11,129 bases of DNA from an uncultured Rhodanobacteraceae bacterium (GTDB taxonomy: Bacteria; Pseudomonadota; Gammaproteobacteria; Xanthomonadales; Rhodanobacteraceae). The stretch covers positions 1 through 11,129 of the forward strand of contig CAJXGK010000037.1 in assembly GCA_913053815.1 (NCBI GenBank), written 5' to 3'. Positions 1 to 8,185 of the stretch are shown piece after piece. Position 1 is the stretch's first letter. Every line of letters begins with the position of its first letter. A program made the translations under genes and the position numbers. A model generated the notes under the pieces. That model saw only the letters and a program-made list of their open reading frames with translations. It did not search any database and had not been told where the DNA came from.

Positions 1-675
1 GTTGTGGCCGGGCACGGCTTCGCGAATCAGATTCACGCTTTCCACCGTCTGGCCGAGTCGATCTCGAATCACCTGTTGCAACCCGGGGCGACCCGAAAGC
101 CAGTTGTTATAAGCCAGCTCCAGACCTTCCTGGCCATGATCGTCGATGTTGGTAAAACCTATGACGTGAGCGCTGACCTCTCCAGATGGGTAATAGCGCC
201 GATATTCGCGCTGCTTGTAAACGCCGGGAATATCCAGTGCCAGTATGACCTGAGCGGCTTGCGGACTCATCATCCTGCGCAGGTACACAAAATCGCGAGT
301 GGCGCGCTCTTCAAGACGCCGCTGCAAGCGCGGCGCACTCACCCCCAGAGCCTTGGCAAGTTCGGGGATGCGGTCCGCATGCTGCAGCAACTCAGTCGGA
401 TGGGTCCACAGTGAGTCCACCGGCGTGGACACCGCTAACGGCACCCCATTACGGTCAAAAATACTACCTCGGGATACCGGAATCGATACCTTGCGCAGGA
501 AACGCGCATCGCCCTGCTGCTGCAGAAAGGTTCTGTTGACCACCTGCAGATCCACGGCACGGGCAAGCAGGCCGAAGGCCATCATTCCCAGCAGCCCGGC
601 CACCAGCAGCATACGACGCCACGGATGAGGCGGTGGTGGCATGGAGTGGGCCGGGGAGGCTATAAATACCTTCAT
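1..675 (-). CDS. ftsI: Peptidoglycan transpeptidase FtsI (PBP3), N-terminal part
   Basis: This is the septal class B penicillin-binding protein that cross-links peptidoglycan at the division site. Only the first 225 codons lie in the window; the gene runs off the left edge, so the transpeptidase active-site motifs are not visible. The N-terminus has a short cytoplasmic stretch rich in Pro and Arg, then one membrane segment at about residues 21-40 ([20 protein letters not shown]). The periplasmic class B region follows, with the typical RGSIFDRNG motif near residue 72 and a later [16 protein letters not shown] stretch. The ATG start overlaps the stop codon of the upstream rsmH-ftsL reading frame as ATGA, so translation is probably coupled. 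Position in the dcw cluster directly after ftsL agrees with this identity. Confidence 0.96.
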   Translation of the reverse strand, partial: MKVFIASPAHSMPPPPHPWRRMLLVAGLLGMMAFGLLARAVDLQVVNRTFLQQQGDARFLRKVSIPVSRGSIFDRNGVPLAVSTPVDSLWTHPTELLQHADRIPELAKALGVSAPRLQRRLEERATRDFVYLRRMMSPQAAQVILALDIPGVYKQREYRRYYPSGEVSAHVIGFTNIDDHGQEGLELAYNNWLSGRPGLQQVIRDRLGQTVESVNLIREAVPGHN

Positions 676-950
676 TGGCGCACCACCCGGACCTGGGCTG
701 GATCAGGACTGATCATGCCGAGTTGCGACCGCGCAATAGCTTCGATATGCGCAGGGTCCGCCCAAGTGGCCTGCTCCAGTTCCAAACGCCCAAATTCAAT
801 ATTCAATTGATCGCGGTGATTCTGCAAGCGGGTCAACTGGATAAACAGTTCACGGTTCTCATTGCGCGCCCAGACCACGGCAATGGCACTGCTCATCATG
901 GCTGGCAGCAACAGGACTACGGCAATGAGATCCAGGCGCTGCTTGCCCAT
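672..950 (-). CDS. ftsL: Cell division protein FtsL (domain of the fusion, possible internal start)
   Basis: FtsL is a small bitopic membrane protein that with FtsB and FtsQ activates septal FtsWI. This segment gives a complete FtsL of 92 residues: a short cytoplasmic start, a membrane helix at about residues 8-25 ([19 protein letters not shown]), a periplasmic coiled coil ([19 protein letters not shown]) and the family's C-terminal part with [19 protein letters not shown]. It lies in the same frame as rsmH with no stop between them. The ATG at 950 could serve as an internal start, but the only good Shine-Dalgarno (GGAGG) ends 23 bases before it. That GGAGG lies about 14 bases before an in-frame TTG three codons upstream of the ATG. 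The N-in topology of FtsL is compatible with a cytoplasmic RsmH domain in front. Confidence 0.85.
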   Translation of the reverse strand: MGKQRLDLIAVVLLLPAMMSSAIAVVWARNENRELFIQLTRLQNHRDQLNIEFGRLELEQATWADPAHIEAIARSQLGMISPDPAQVRVVRQ

Positions 951-1796
951 GACCCGCAACGGTGATTCAGGCACCTCCGGCGCGGGCAGCCCCCGTGACA
1001 CACGGGGGGCCTGGGGGCCACGCATGAACTGCTTGACGATACGATCCTCAAGTGAATGAAAACTGATCACTACCAGCCGGCTGCCTGGCTTGAGACATTG
1101 ACAGGCCGCCAGCAACCCCCGCTGGATCGACTCCAGTTCCCCATTCACCTGGATCCGCAGAGCCTGAAAAGTCCGGGTCGCCGGATGTCTGCCGGGAATC
1201 CGGTACCGCACCACCTGCGCCACAGCATCGGCCAGTTCACGGGTGCCGGTAAAGGGACGGCCTTGTTCGCGGCTCCCGACTATGACCCGGGCAATACGCC
1301 GACTCATACGCTCTTCCCCATAGCGCCACAACACCTCGGCAATTTCCTTCTCACTGGCACGAGCCAGAAAATCCGCCGCCGATTCGCCGCAACTTGGATC
1401 CATGCGCATATCCAAGGGGGCATCGGTCTGAAAACTAAAACCCCGCCCGCCCTCATCCAACTGCGGAGAGGAAATACCTAGATCAAGCAATACGCCGTCA
1501 AGACCCTCGGCAGCCGCATCCCATTCGCCCAGATCAGCGAAATTGCCGTGCCGGATCACAACCCGAGGGTCGGCGGCAAAGCGCTGATGGGCTACGACAA
1601 TCGCCTGCGGATCTCTATCCATCAATAACAAACGTCCCTGCTGACCCAGACGCGCCAGCAAGACCTCGGCATGCCCCCCACGGCCAAAAGTGCCATCCAA
1701 ATAACGGCCACCAGCGCGCACAGCGAGGCCAGCCATTGCTTCGTTCAGCATCACCGGGATATGTTCCCGCTTCGCCATCGCCGCCACCCCATGCAT
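672..1796 (-). CDS. rsmH: 16S rRNA m4C1402 methyltransferase RsmH fused in frame to FtsL
   Basis: RsmH (MraW) methylates N4 of C1402 in 16S rRNA using SAM. The first 282 residues are RsmH: the SAM-binding DGTFGRGGH at 34-42, then [20 protein letters not shown] at 101-120, and [10 protein letters not shown] near 243. RsmH proteins normally run to about 310 residues and end in an NPRARSAVLRVAE-like tail. Here the frame reaches the LR-x-x-GK motif (LRVMGK, about 280-285) and passes without a stop into a complete FtsL (residues 283-374). About 30 C-terminal residues of RsmH are therefore missing. The start at 1796 has a Shine-Dalgarno AGGGA 7 bases upstream that overlaps the mraZ stop; an alternative ATG lies at 1778. 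Whether the cell makes a 374-residue fusion, a separate FtsL from an internal start, or both cannot be told from sequence. Confidence 0.93.
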   Translation of the reverse strand: MHGVAAMAKREHIPVMLNEAMAGLAVRAGGRYLDGTFGRGGHAEVLLARLGQQGRLLLMDRDPQAIVVAHQRFAADPRVVIRHGNFADLGEWDAAAEGLDGVLLDLGISSPQLDEGGRGFSFQTDAPLDMRMDPSCGESAADFLARASEKEIAEVLWRYGEERMSRRIARVIVGSREQGRPFTGTRELADAVAQVVRYRIPGRHPATRTFQALRIQVNGELESIQRGLLAACQCLKPGSRLVVISFHSLEDRIVKQFMRGPQAPRVSRGLPAPEVPESPLRVMGKQRLDLIAVVLLLPAMMSSAIAVVWARNENRELFIQLTRLQNHRDQLNIEFGRLELEQATWADPAHIEAIARSQLGMISPDPAQVRVVRQ

Positions 1797-1806
1797 TGTC
1801 AGATCC

Positions 1807-2253
1807 CTACAGCCTCAATTCCGCCATGTCCTCGCTGATTTCATCCTCGCCAATGGTTTGTCGAATCTTGGCAAGATGCGCTTGTTCACTCCAAAGCTCG
1901 AACTTATTACCCATACCCAGCAACACCGCCCGTTTCTCGATCCCCGAAGCATTGCGCTGACTGGCGGGAAGCAACACCCGACTGGATCCATCGGCTTCGA
2001 GCATGGCCGCCGCACCCACCAACTTCATCTGCAGGTTGCGATGTACGGCCTTGACACTGGGCAAGGCATTGATCTCGTCACGCACTCGTTGCCACTCATC
2101 CTGGGGAAACAGCCACAGACAGCCCTGCTCGAAGGGATTGTAGGTCGCCACCAAGCGGTTGGTACAAACATGTGCCAGCAGATCCCGGTAGGCCACCGGG
2201 ATGGTCAAACGACCTTTGTCGTCGATAGTGACCGCTGTCTCACCTTGAAACAC
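1807..2253 (-). CDS. mraZ: Transcriptional regulator MraZ
   Basis: MraZ is a DNA-binding protein with two AbrB/SpoVT-like halves that represses the dcw operon it heads. The 148 residues match the usual length of about 150. The first half has [14 protein letters not shown] (about 11-24) and the second has [15 protein letters not shown], the two copies of the family motif; NKFELW near 118 is also typical. The start is a GTG at 2253 with a GGGGAG Shine-Dalgarno, and the start fits the family N-terminus MFxGE. The stop lies 10 bases before the rsmH start. Its own operator repeats are visible directly upstream. Confidence 0.96.
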   Translation of the reverse strand: MFQGETAVTIDDKGRLTIPVAYRDLLAHVCTNRLVATYNPFEQGCLWLFPQDEWQRVRDEINALPSVKAVHRNLQMKLVGAAAMLEADGSSRVLLPASQRNASGIEKRAVLLGMGNKFELWSEQAHLAKIRQTIGEDEISEDMAELRL

Positions 2254-2260
2254 AGTAGCT

Positions 2261-2296
2261 CCCCACGAATTCCCACGTTTTCACACTAAATGCCAC
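2261..2296 (-). promoter_or_regulatory. MraZ operator: four GTGGGN-type repeats at 10-bp spacing
   Basis: Read on the minus strand towards mraZ the repeats are GTGGCA, GTGTGA, GTGGGA and GTGGGG. On the plus strand they start at 2291, 2281, 2271 and 2261, exactly 10 bp apart. MraZ is known to bind direct TGGGN/GTGGGN repeats with this phasing upstream of its gene. The two repeats nearest mraZ are perfect and the two distal ones each have one mismatch. The distal repeat overlaps the -10 box, which fits autorepression. Confidence 0.88.
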
Positions 2297-2323
2297 CATA
2301 GTCTCAGGTTTTACGACTGTCAA
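2295..2323 (-). promoter_or_regulatory. Promoter of the mraZ-rsmH-ftsL-ftsI operon
   Basis: On the minus strand there is a perfect -35 box TTGACA (2318-2323), a 17-base spacer and a -10 box TATGGT (2295-2300). Transcription would start near 2288, giving a leader of about 35 bases that carries the MraZ repeats and the mraZ Shine-Dalgarno. Confidence 0.82.
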
Positions 2324-2676
2324 CAATTTTTGCTTGCAGATCAAAGACAAAGCGCATCTTACCGGTATTTCATGCGGGTTCTTATAATGTGTCGTAAAGA
2401 CAATGAAATCATTGAATAAATAGATTGAGTGATTCGGAGTCTACGGTTACACCCCTTTATACTCGTAGCGTTTGTTAGGCCATCAGTCAGGTTCAGACAT
2501 GAGCGGACTATAGAAATGGTACAAAATACTCATGCACTTTCGAATCATTACTTGCTCGGATTCATCCTTTCCAATGAGTTTGCTGCCACACGCATTTCTG
2601 TTGGCTGTGCTGATGGCAACGGGCTCCCATCCCCCTGTAGTAAGCGTCCTCACCACGCCGTAGGTTTGGGGGTCTC
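2324..2676. other. Gene-free stretch with no recognised feature
   Basis: Several short open frames exist on both strands (for example 2429-2683 plus and 2483-2686 minus), but none has a convincing Shine-Dalgarno or a recognisable product. A possible plus-strand promoter is TTACCG (2359-2364) with an 18-base spacer and TATAAT (2383-2388). It would read rightward into the hairpin-rich element that follows. In related genomes mraZ and rnpB usually lie close together, so this stretch may belong to inserted DNA. Confidence 0.5.
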
Positions 2677-2705
2677 CGGGTGACACTGCTCTACGGTGTC
2701 ACCCG
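2677..2705. repeat. 10-bp perfect inverted repeat (hairpin or terminator-like)
   Basis: The arms CGGGTGACAC (2677-2686) and GTGTCACCCG (2696-2705) are exact reverse complements around a 9-base loop and are followed by TTTGT. It is the first of a row of hairpins. It could be a terminator for rightward transcription, an end palindrome of a mobile element, or part of a longer structured RNA. Confidence 0.7.
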
Positions 2706-2710
2706 TTTGT

Positions 2711-3022
2711 AGACGCTCTGCGTCCAGAGCGACAAGCTTCCGCCCACCGGCGGTGGGCGTACTCCTACTCTCACTCGCCTGAGAAAAGAGGCGAAGAGAG
2801 GGCGGCCGGGGTTCGCGCCAGGCGGGTACGTTCGGGACTGCGGGCGTTCGTCGACAGCCCATACCTGGAGCCTGTCCGACCTGGGAAGAATCTACTGCGG
2901 CGGTGGGTGACGGCAGGCGAGGCCCGCAGGGTGGCTGCAGGAATGCGGATCAGACCCGGACGGCACCCACGTACCATGCGGATCTTTACCCCGCAAGGCA
3001 CCCAACCGGGGTGTCCTTGTTT
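2711..3022 (+). ncRNA. Candidate structured RNA, possibly HEARO/omega-RNA-like
   Basis: About 310 bases without a convincing gene hold a series of strong hairpins. These are CGCTCTG/CAGAGCG (2714-2731), CGCCCACC/GGTGGGCG (2741-2759), and a two-part stem CTCTC+CGCCT/AGGCG+GAGAG (2768-2800). A possible long-range pair GTGGGTG/CACCCAC joins about 2904 to about 2963. The last hairpin, CAAGG-CACCC/GGGTG-CCTTG (2994-3019), is followed by TTTT. The size, stem density and the TGAGA...GGCGAAGAG stretch after the second hairpin recall the HEARO/omega RNAs that precede iscB genes, but no iscB follows; this family assignment is from memory and inference. The plus strand is chosen from that resemblance, the T-run and the upstream TATAAT. 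It could also be the end of a degraded mobile element. Confidence 0.35.
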
Positions 3023-3187
3023 TGGTTCACGACTTATATCAAGCACTACTTTGACAGGAAAGTAGTGAACTCGTACGCCGCAGGCGCAGGCAATAACCTG
3101 GAGAAGTCATAGCCCCCCGCTGCGGTGATCCATACGTCAAGTAGGCCGATTCATCGATAACAGGTACCGGTTCTATAAGAAGAAAAG
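3023..3187. other. Gene-free spacer with a 9-bp palindrome
   Basis: The stretch contains a perfect inverted repeat CACTACTTT (3044-3052) / AAAGTAGTG (3059-3067) around the loop GACAGG. It could be a terminal hairpin of a small IS-like element that includes the structured RNA on its left. A GTG-started frame of 33 codons (3011-3112) crosses it but overlaps the preceding hairpin and matches nothing I recognise. No other feature is seen before the rnpB 3' end. Confidence 0.5.
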
Positions 3188-3204
3188 GGTACCCCAAATA
3201 AAAA
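3188..3204 (-). terminator. Possible end of rnpB transcription
   Basis: On the minus strand the closing helix of rnpB is followed at once by TTTTTATTT, then a GGGTACCC palindrome and TTTTCTTCTT. This is the likely region where the rnpB precursor ends, but the stem is weak and the exact point is uncertain. Confidence 0.35.
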
Positions 3205-3550
<346 letters not shown>

Positions 3551-3555
3551 GGTAC

Positions 3556-3561
3556 ATTGTA
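3556..3561 (-). promoter_or_regulatory. -10 box of the rnpB promoter
   Basis: TACAAT on the minus strand lies 5-6 bases before the predicted rnpB 5' end. No good -35 box is visible at 16-18 bases. The upstream part of this promoter would lie inside the 3' end of rsmI. Confidence 0.5.
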
Positions 3562-3577
3562 GCGGTAATACGATCGA

Positions 3578-4405
3578 CTATTCTTTGGCGTCCTCATACA
3601 AGATCCGCCGGGGCGCGCCACTAATAGCTGCGGCCAGCCGTGCCGCCCGTCCTGGAGGCAATTCCCGGCGTAACAGAGCAAAGATGCGCCGACCTTCGCA
3701 GCTTTTGCGCTCCTCGTCACCCCCCTTGGCACCGGCCACCAGCAACACCAATTCACCGCGACATTGATTGTCATCGGCAGCCACCCGGGCCGCCAGCTCT
3801 CCCAGCGACATGGACAACACAGTCTCGTGCAACTTGGTCAGTTCACGGGCCAGGGTCGCTTCACGCTCGGCACCGAAAATGCTGGCAGCATCAGCCAGGC
3901 AAGCACGGATACGATGCGAGGATTCGTAAAAGATCAGGGTCCTGGTCTCTGCCGCCAAGCTGGCCAGGCGCTCATAACGTGCGGTCTGTCTGGCAGGCAA
4001 AAAACCCTCGAACACGAACCGGTCACTAGCTAAACCCGCCACCGACAGGGCCGCGATCAGCGCCGAGGGCCCCGGTAGCGTCGCCACCTTTAGCCCCGCC
4101 TGCCGGGCCGCACGCACCAGCCGATAACCGGGATCACTGATCAGCGGCGTGCCGGCATCCGAGACCAGAGCAATATCCTCACCGGCCTGCAGCCGCTTGA
4201 GCAGCTGCGCCGCGACGTTCTCCTCATTATGCTCATGCATGGCCCGTAGCGGCGTAGCGAGACCGAAATGGGCCAGCAAATGGCGGGTATGTCGGGTATC
4301 CTCCGCGGCGATCAAGGCCACGCTACGCAAGGTATTCAAGGCTCGCGGCGATAAATCACCCAGATTGCCAATCGGTGTTGCCACCACCCAGAGTGTGCCA
4401 TTCAT
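3578..4405 (-). CDS. rsmI: 16S rRNA 2'-O-ribose C1402 methyltransferase RsmI
   Basis: RsmI 2'-O-methylates C1402 of 16S rRNA with SAM, the same nucleotide that RsmH methylates on its base, so both C1402 enzymes are encoded in this window. The 275-residue protein has the tetrapyrrole-methylase fold: LWVVATPIGNLGDLSPRAL at the N-terminus, AAEDTRHTRHLLAHFG, HEHNE, VSDAGTPLISDPGYRLV, LPGPSALIAALSVAGL, FVFEGFLPAR, TLIFYESSHR and ARELTKLHE. The open frame extends to 4465, but the ATG at 4405 gives the usual family start and has AAGG 9 bases upstream. The C-terminus ends 28 bases before rnpB. It is divergent from lpoA. Confidence 0.96.
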   Translation of the reverse strand: MNGTLWVVATPIGNLGDLSPRALNTLRSVALIAAEDTRHTRHLLAHFGLATPLRAMHEHNEENVAAQLLKRLQAGEDIALVSDAGTPLISDPGYRLVRAARQAGLKVATLPGPSALIAALSVAGLASDRFVFEGFLPARQTARYERLASLAAETRTLIFYESSHRIRACLADAASIFGAEREATLARELTKLHETVLSMSLGELAARVAADDNQCRGELVLLVAGAKGGDEERKSCEGRRIFALLRRELPPGRAARLAAAISGAPRRILYEDAKE

Positions 4406-4492
4406 ATATCCATGCCTTGGTATGCCTTTATCTGCTATCGGGGTGCATTGGGCTATCATCGCCAAGCCGCCTCTTTTGTGCAGGATTCGACG
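4406..4492. promoter_or_regulatory. Divergent rsmI / lpoA intergenic region
   Basis: These 87 bases separate two divergent genes and should hold both promoters. No clear -35/-10 pair is seen; TATCAT at about 4454 is a weak -10 candidate for lpoA. The AAGG of rsmI and the AGGA of lpoA are visible at the two ends. Confidence 0.4.
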
Positions 4493-6277
4493 ATGCGTCG
4501 TTACTCTCTCGTGCTTGCCATCTTACTCACCGTGGGTCTTAGTGGTTGTGCCACCCTGGGTGGTGGACCAAGCCCGGCGCAACAGGCAGCCATCGCCCAA
4601 GCCCAGGTATTGGAAACCCGTGGCGATTTCCGGGCGGCCGCCTCGATCTGGCTCAGTTTGGTAAACCAGGTCCCTGCTCAGGCCGATCACTACCGCCTGC
4701 ATGCCGCCGAGGACTGGCTCGCCAGCCAGCAACCCAAGCGTACCCAGCAGCTGTTACAGCAAATCAATACCAAACGGCTGCATGGCAACGACATCGCCCG
4801 TTATAACCTACTGCAGGGTGAATTGGCCGAAAGTGCCGGACATTATCAGCAAGCCCTGGCACTAGCCAGCATGCTACCGCAGACGCTACCGCGACCTTTG
4901 GCCATTCGGCGTGACCAGATGCTGGCGCGGACTGCCGCCGCCAGTGGCGACACCTGGGCCGCCGTGGCGGCCCGTATGCAACTGGATCCACTGCTGCTGG
5001 ATCCTGCCAAGGCCAAAAATGCCGCCCGACTCCTGGCCTTGTTGGGTCGGGTAGGTGTTCAGGGCCTATTACACCAGGCCACCCAACTGCCGACCGGCAA
5101 TCCTCTGCTACCCTGGATCGGTCAAGCTTTGCAGCGTCTCGGCAGCCGCCTGCCCAGCAACATGCCGCAGTTCAATGCCCCCGCGGGCACCCTCCTGGCT
5201 CAAGGCCAACATCTGAAGCGCGAAGGCTTTCAAAGTTATCAGCAGATCGGCTTGTTATTGCCATTGAGCGGGCCACTCTCCGCCGCCGGTAAAGCGGTTC
5301 GCGACGGCTTTCTCGCCGCCTATTTCCAGGCGGGCGATCATGCCGGACCCCGCCCGATGATTCGTATCTACAACACCCAAGGAACTACCGCGGGTACGCT
5401 TGTCGCCTACCATCAAGCCCTTACCGAAGGGGCTGATCTGCTCGTCGGACCCTTACTCAGACCCGCCGTGGATGCGTTGTTTTCTCAAGGTGAACCCGCC
5501 ATCCCGGTACTGGCGTTAAATCAGCCACAGAGCGCCATACCGTCTCCCGCCAATAGTGCTGAATTTGCGCTGATGCCAGAAAGTAATGGGGTGTATGACG
5601 CCGAATATCTACTCAATCACGGCATTCGTCAGGCTATTGTCTTTCATGCCAGTGATTCCAGATCGAGTCGGGCCGCCATAGCTTTTCAGGCCCAATTCGA
5701 AGCCGGCGGCGGAACCGTCAGGGCCGTGCAGACCCTGCCCGTAGGCTCGGTGGACTACGCGGCCCTCATCAAAGCCGCAGCACCCAATCTTGCTGACAAT
5801 GGCGGCATCTTTATTGCAGCACCGCTGGAACAGGCCCGGCTACTGGTGCCGCAAATCCGCGTTGCGCAGCTGCAACAGTTGATTGTCGCCACACCCCAGG
5901 TCTTTTCCACCCACAGCAACCCCGGTTTGGATCGCGACTTGGATGGCGTCGTCTTTCCGGATCTGCCCTGGTTATTCAACACCCAACCCGGTCTGCCGCC
6001 ACGCCAGGAACTGCAGCGCTGGATCCCGGAAATCCGTGGCCCTGGTGCTCGCTTGTTCGCCTTCGGCATGGACGCTTTTTCCCTCAGCCCCTATCTCTCC
6101 TGGCTGCGTACTCATCCCGGCAGTTACATCGGCGGAGCCACCGGCCAACTGACCGTCGATGCCACCGGCCAAGTACAGCGCCTACCGGTATGGGCTCGTT
6201 TCGACTATGGCGTGGCCCACACGATTTCCGGTGATCTGGCCACTAACAACGGGCTCGACGAGCCCAGATCACACTGA
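4493..6277 (+). CDS. lpoA: Penicillin-binding protein activator LpoA (outer-membrane lipoprotein)
   Basis: LpoA is a lipoprotein that reaches from the outer membrane to stimulate the bifunctional peptidoglycan synthase PBP1A. The 594-residue protein begins with a lipoprotein signal peptide: Arg residues, a hydrophobic core and the lipobox LSGC with the modified Cys at position 19. An N-terminal helical TPR-like region follows (EARGDF-type repeats and QALALA segments, about 30-230). A C-terminal periplasmic-binding-protein-like domain starts at about residue 250 with IGLLLPLSGPLSAAGKAVRD and includes DLLVGPLLRPAVD and FAFGMDAFSL. The frame is open to 4412, but the ATG at 4493 places the signal peptide at the N-terminus and has AGGA about 8 bases upstream. 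It is followed 6 bases later by yraN, as is common. Confidence 0.94.
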   Translation: MRRYSLVLAILLTVGLSGCATLGGGPSPAQQAAIAQAQVLETRGDFRAAASIWLSLVNQVPAQADHYRLHAAEDWLASQQPKRTQQLLQQINTKRLHGNDIARYNLLQGELAESAGHYQQALALASMLPQTLPRPLAIRRDQMLARTAAASGDTWAAVAARMQLDPLLLDPAKAKNAARLLALLGRVGVQGLLHQATQLPTGNPLLPWIGQALQRLGSRLPSNMPQFNAPAGTLLAQGQHLKREGFQSYQQIGLLLPLSGPLSAAGKAVRDGFLAAYFQAGDHAGPRPMIRIYNTQGTTAGTLVAYHQALTEGADLLVGPLLRPAVDALFSQGEPAIPVLALNQPQSAIPSPANSAEFALMPESNGVYDAEYLLNHGIRQAIVFHASDSRSSRAAIAFQAQFEAGGGTVRAVQTLPVGSVDYAALIKAAAPNLADNGGIFIAAPLEQARLLVPQIRVAQLQQLIVATPQVFSTHSNPGLDRDLDGVVFPDLPWLFNTQPGLPPRQELQRWIPEIRGPGARLFAFGMDAFSLSPYLSWLRTHPGSYIGGATGQLTVDATGQVQRLPVWARFDYGVAHTISGDLATNNGLDEPRSH

Positions 6278-6283
6278 GCGGCG

Positions 6284-6643
6284 ATGTACGGAAAAGGCTC
6301 CCGCTTCGAGGCCCGTGCCGAAAACGCCCTGCAACAGGCCGGCCTCGGCACCGTGCAGCGCAATTACCGCAGTCGCTTCGGTGAAATCGACCTGATCATG
6401 GAGGATGGAACCACCCTCGTGTTCATCGAAGTCCGCTACCGCCGCCATTCCGGCCAGGGTGGCGCCGCCGCTTCGGTCGGCCCCCGCAAACGCCAACGTC
6501 TACTGCGTACCGCGGCCCTGTTTCTGGCCGAACATTCCCGCCATGCCCAACGCCCCTGTCGTTTTGACGTGGTCAGCTTCGACGGACCCGAAAATGAAGC
6601 TCGCCTCCAATGGCATCGCGCCGCCTTTGAAACCACCGGATAA
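6284..6643 (+). CDS. yraN: YraN family (UPF0102) endonuclease-like protein
   Basis: This 119-residue protein belongs to the UPF0102 family, which has a restriction-endonuclease-like fold; its cellular role is not well established. The family core is intact: G-x-x-x-EARAENALQQAGL, then NYRSRFGEIDLIMEDG and LVFIEVRYRRHSGQGGAA, carrying the E-I-D ... E-V-R/K-Y-R residues of the nuclease-like site. SVGPRKRQRLLRTAALFL and RFDVVSF complete it. It starts 6 bases after lpoA and ends 7 bases before the oxidase gene, so all three are probably one operon. No frame damage is seen. Confidence 0.93.
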   Translation: MYGKGSRFEARAENALQQAGLGTVQRNYRSRFGEIDLIMEDGTTLVFIEVRYRRHSGQGGAAASVGPRKRQRLLRTAALFLAEHSRHAQRPCRFDVVSFDGPENEARLQWHRAAFETTG

Positions 6644-6650
6644 TCCCTAC

Positions 6651-8033
6651 ATGAAGTCCACTCCGCTCCCCCCCAGCCTGCTCGAAAGCCTGAAGAAGTC
6701 ACTCCCTGATGGCTGTTTTATCCAGGATCCAGCCACCTGCCTGAGCTATGCCTACGACAACTCCCGCCGTCAGGCCTTACCCCAGGCAGTGGCCTTGGTC
6801 GATCGCCATGAACAGGTGGTGAGTATCGTCCGTGCCTGTCACCAACACCGGGTGGCACTGACCGCCCGAGGCCGGGGCACCAATACCACCGGGGCGACGG
6901 TACCTATTGCCGGCGGCGTCGTCATCTCTTTCGAGCGCATGACCCGGATTCTACGGATCGCCCCTGAAGACCGGATTGCGGTCGTCGAACCCGGCGTGCT
7001 CAATGCCGACCTGCAGGCGGCCATCGCCCCCAGCGGCTTTTTCTGGCCGCCCGATCCGACGTCAGCCCCCTACTGCAGCATCGGCGGCAATCTGGCCTGC
7101 AACGCCGGTGGCCCACGGGCAGTCAAATACGGGGCGACCCGCGACAATGTGCTGGGCCTGCGTGCAGTGAGTGGCGATGGCCGTGAGTTCCGTTGTGGCG
7201 GCACCACCACCAAAGGGGCCACCGGCTACGATCTCACCCGACTGCTGATCGGCTCTGAAGGGACCCTGGCCCTGATTACCGAGGCCACCCTCAAACTCAC
7301 CCCCCGAGCCGAGGCCCTGGCCACCCTGCGCGCCGAATTCAGCGATGTCAGCGCTGCCGCCGCGGCGGTGGCCCGAATCATGGCCCAAGCGGTCACCCCC
7401 TGTGCGCTTGAATTTCTCGATGATGCCTGCCTGGATCTGGCCCGCCAACGTGAACCCGAGGTGCTACCCAACGACACCGGCGCCTTGCTGATGATCGAGG
7501 TGGACGGTCAGGCAGCCACCCTGGAGCATGCTGTGAAAGCCGTTTCCAAGGCCGCCGCAGGCAAGGGCCTGCTGCGCCTCCAGGTGGCCAGCGACCGCGG
7601 CGAAGCGGCCCAGTTATGGAGGGTCCGCAAGGCCTTGTCACCGGCACTGCGTGATCTTTCGCCCCACAAGATCAACGAAGATGTGGTGGTCCCGGTCAGT
7701 CAGGTCCCAGCTCTGATTCAAGCTACTCGCGAATTGGCCTCGCGTTTCGAATTTCCCATCGTTTCGTTCGGCCACGCCGGCAACGGTAACCTGCATGTCA
7801 ACCTGCTGCCCCGCAACACTGCAGAACTGGCCCGCGCCGAAGACTGCCTGGCCAGCCTGTTCGCAACGGTCATCGAACTCGGAGGCACCCTGTCGGGCGA
7901 ACACGGTATCGGCCTGAGTAAACGGGATTTCATGCCCCAGGCCGTGGACCCGAATGCGCTGCACCTGATGCAGGCCCTCAAGCAGAGCTTCGATCCACAC
8001 GGCATTCTCAATCCCGGCAAGCTGCTGCCCTGA
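6651..8033 (+). CDS. FAD-linked oxidase of the GlcD / D-2-hydroxyacid dehydrogenase type
   Basis: The 460-residue protein is a flavin-dependent oxidoreductase of the GlcD family (glycolate oxidase subunit, D-lactate and D-2-hydroxyglutarate dehydrogenases). The N-terminal FAD-binding PCMH domain shows LTARGRGTNTTGATVPIAGG (70-89), VVEPGVLNADL, the PPDPTS...SIGGNLACNAGGPRAVKYG stretch (134-161) and TGYDLTRLLIGSEGTLALIT (191-210). The C-terminal domain has GHAGNGNLHVN (374-384) and GEHGIGLSKR (416-425), whose His residues are typical of the active and metal site, and ends with FDPHGILNPGK. The frame is open further upstream through yraN, but the ATG at 6651 gives the right length. The substrate cannot be told; a GlcD-like enzyme usually works with GlcE/F, and none are seen here. 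Confidence 0.9.
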   Translation: MKSTPLPPSLLESLKKSLPDGCFIQDPATCLSYAYDNSRRQALPQAVALVDRHEQVVSIVRACHQHRVALTARGRGTNTTGATVPIAGGVVISFERMTRILRIAPEDRIAVVEPGVLNADLQAAIAPSGFFWPPDPTSAPYCSIGGNLACNAGGPRAVKYGATRDNVLGLRAVSGDGREFRCGGTTTKGATGYDLTRLLIGSEGTLALITEATLKLTPRAEALATLRAEFSDVSAAAAAVARIMAQAVTPCALEFLDDACLDLARQREPEVLPNDTGALLMIEVDGQAATLEHAVKAVSKAAAGKGLLRLQVASDRGEAAQLWRVRKALSPALRDLSPHKINEDVVVPVSQVPALIQATRELASRFEFPIVSFGHAGNGNLHVNLLPRNTAELARAEDCLASLFATVIELGGTLSGEHGIGLSKRDFMPQAVDPNALHLMQALKQSFDPHGILNPGKLLP

Positions 8034-8185
8034 ACCGGCATCACATCGCGATAATCCGGGGTATCTCGAAAACCATGACCAGCGCGCCCAACGCAGAGAG
8101 TCGCACAGTGAGCAACGAGCACCCGACCCCACCATCGGTTTGCACAATAGATTTTTAGCGGTGTTCAGTAGCATCAGCGGCATCT

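Noticed and set aside
2429..3112. Short open frames on both strands between mraZ and rnpB (for example 2429-2683 plus, 2483-2686 minus, 2903-3112 plus)
   Set aside because: None has a Shine-Dalgarno or a recognisable product, and several lie across strong hairpins.
4412..4492. Longer N-terminus for LpoA starting at 4412
   Set aside because: It would bury the lipoprotein signal peptide 27 residues inside the protein.
6405..6650. Longer N-terminus for the FAD oxidase overlapping yraN
   Set aside because: It reads yraN in the wrong frame and exceeds the family length; the ATG at 6651 fits.
7062..8183. Long minus-strand open frames under the oxidase gene
   Set aside because: They are antisense shadows of a well-supported coding gene with GC-rich codon use.
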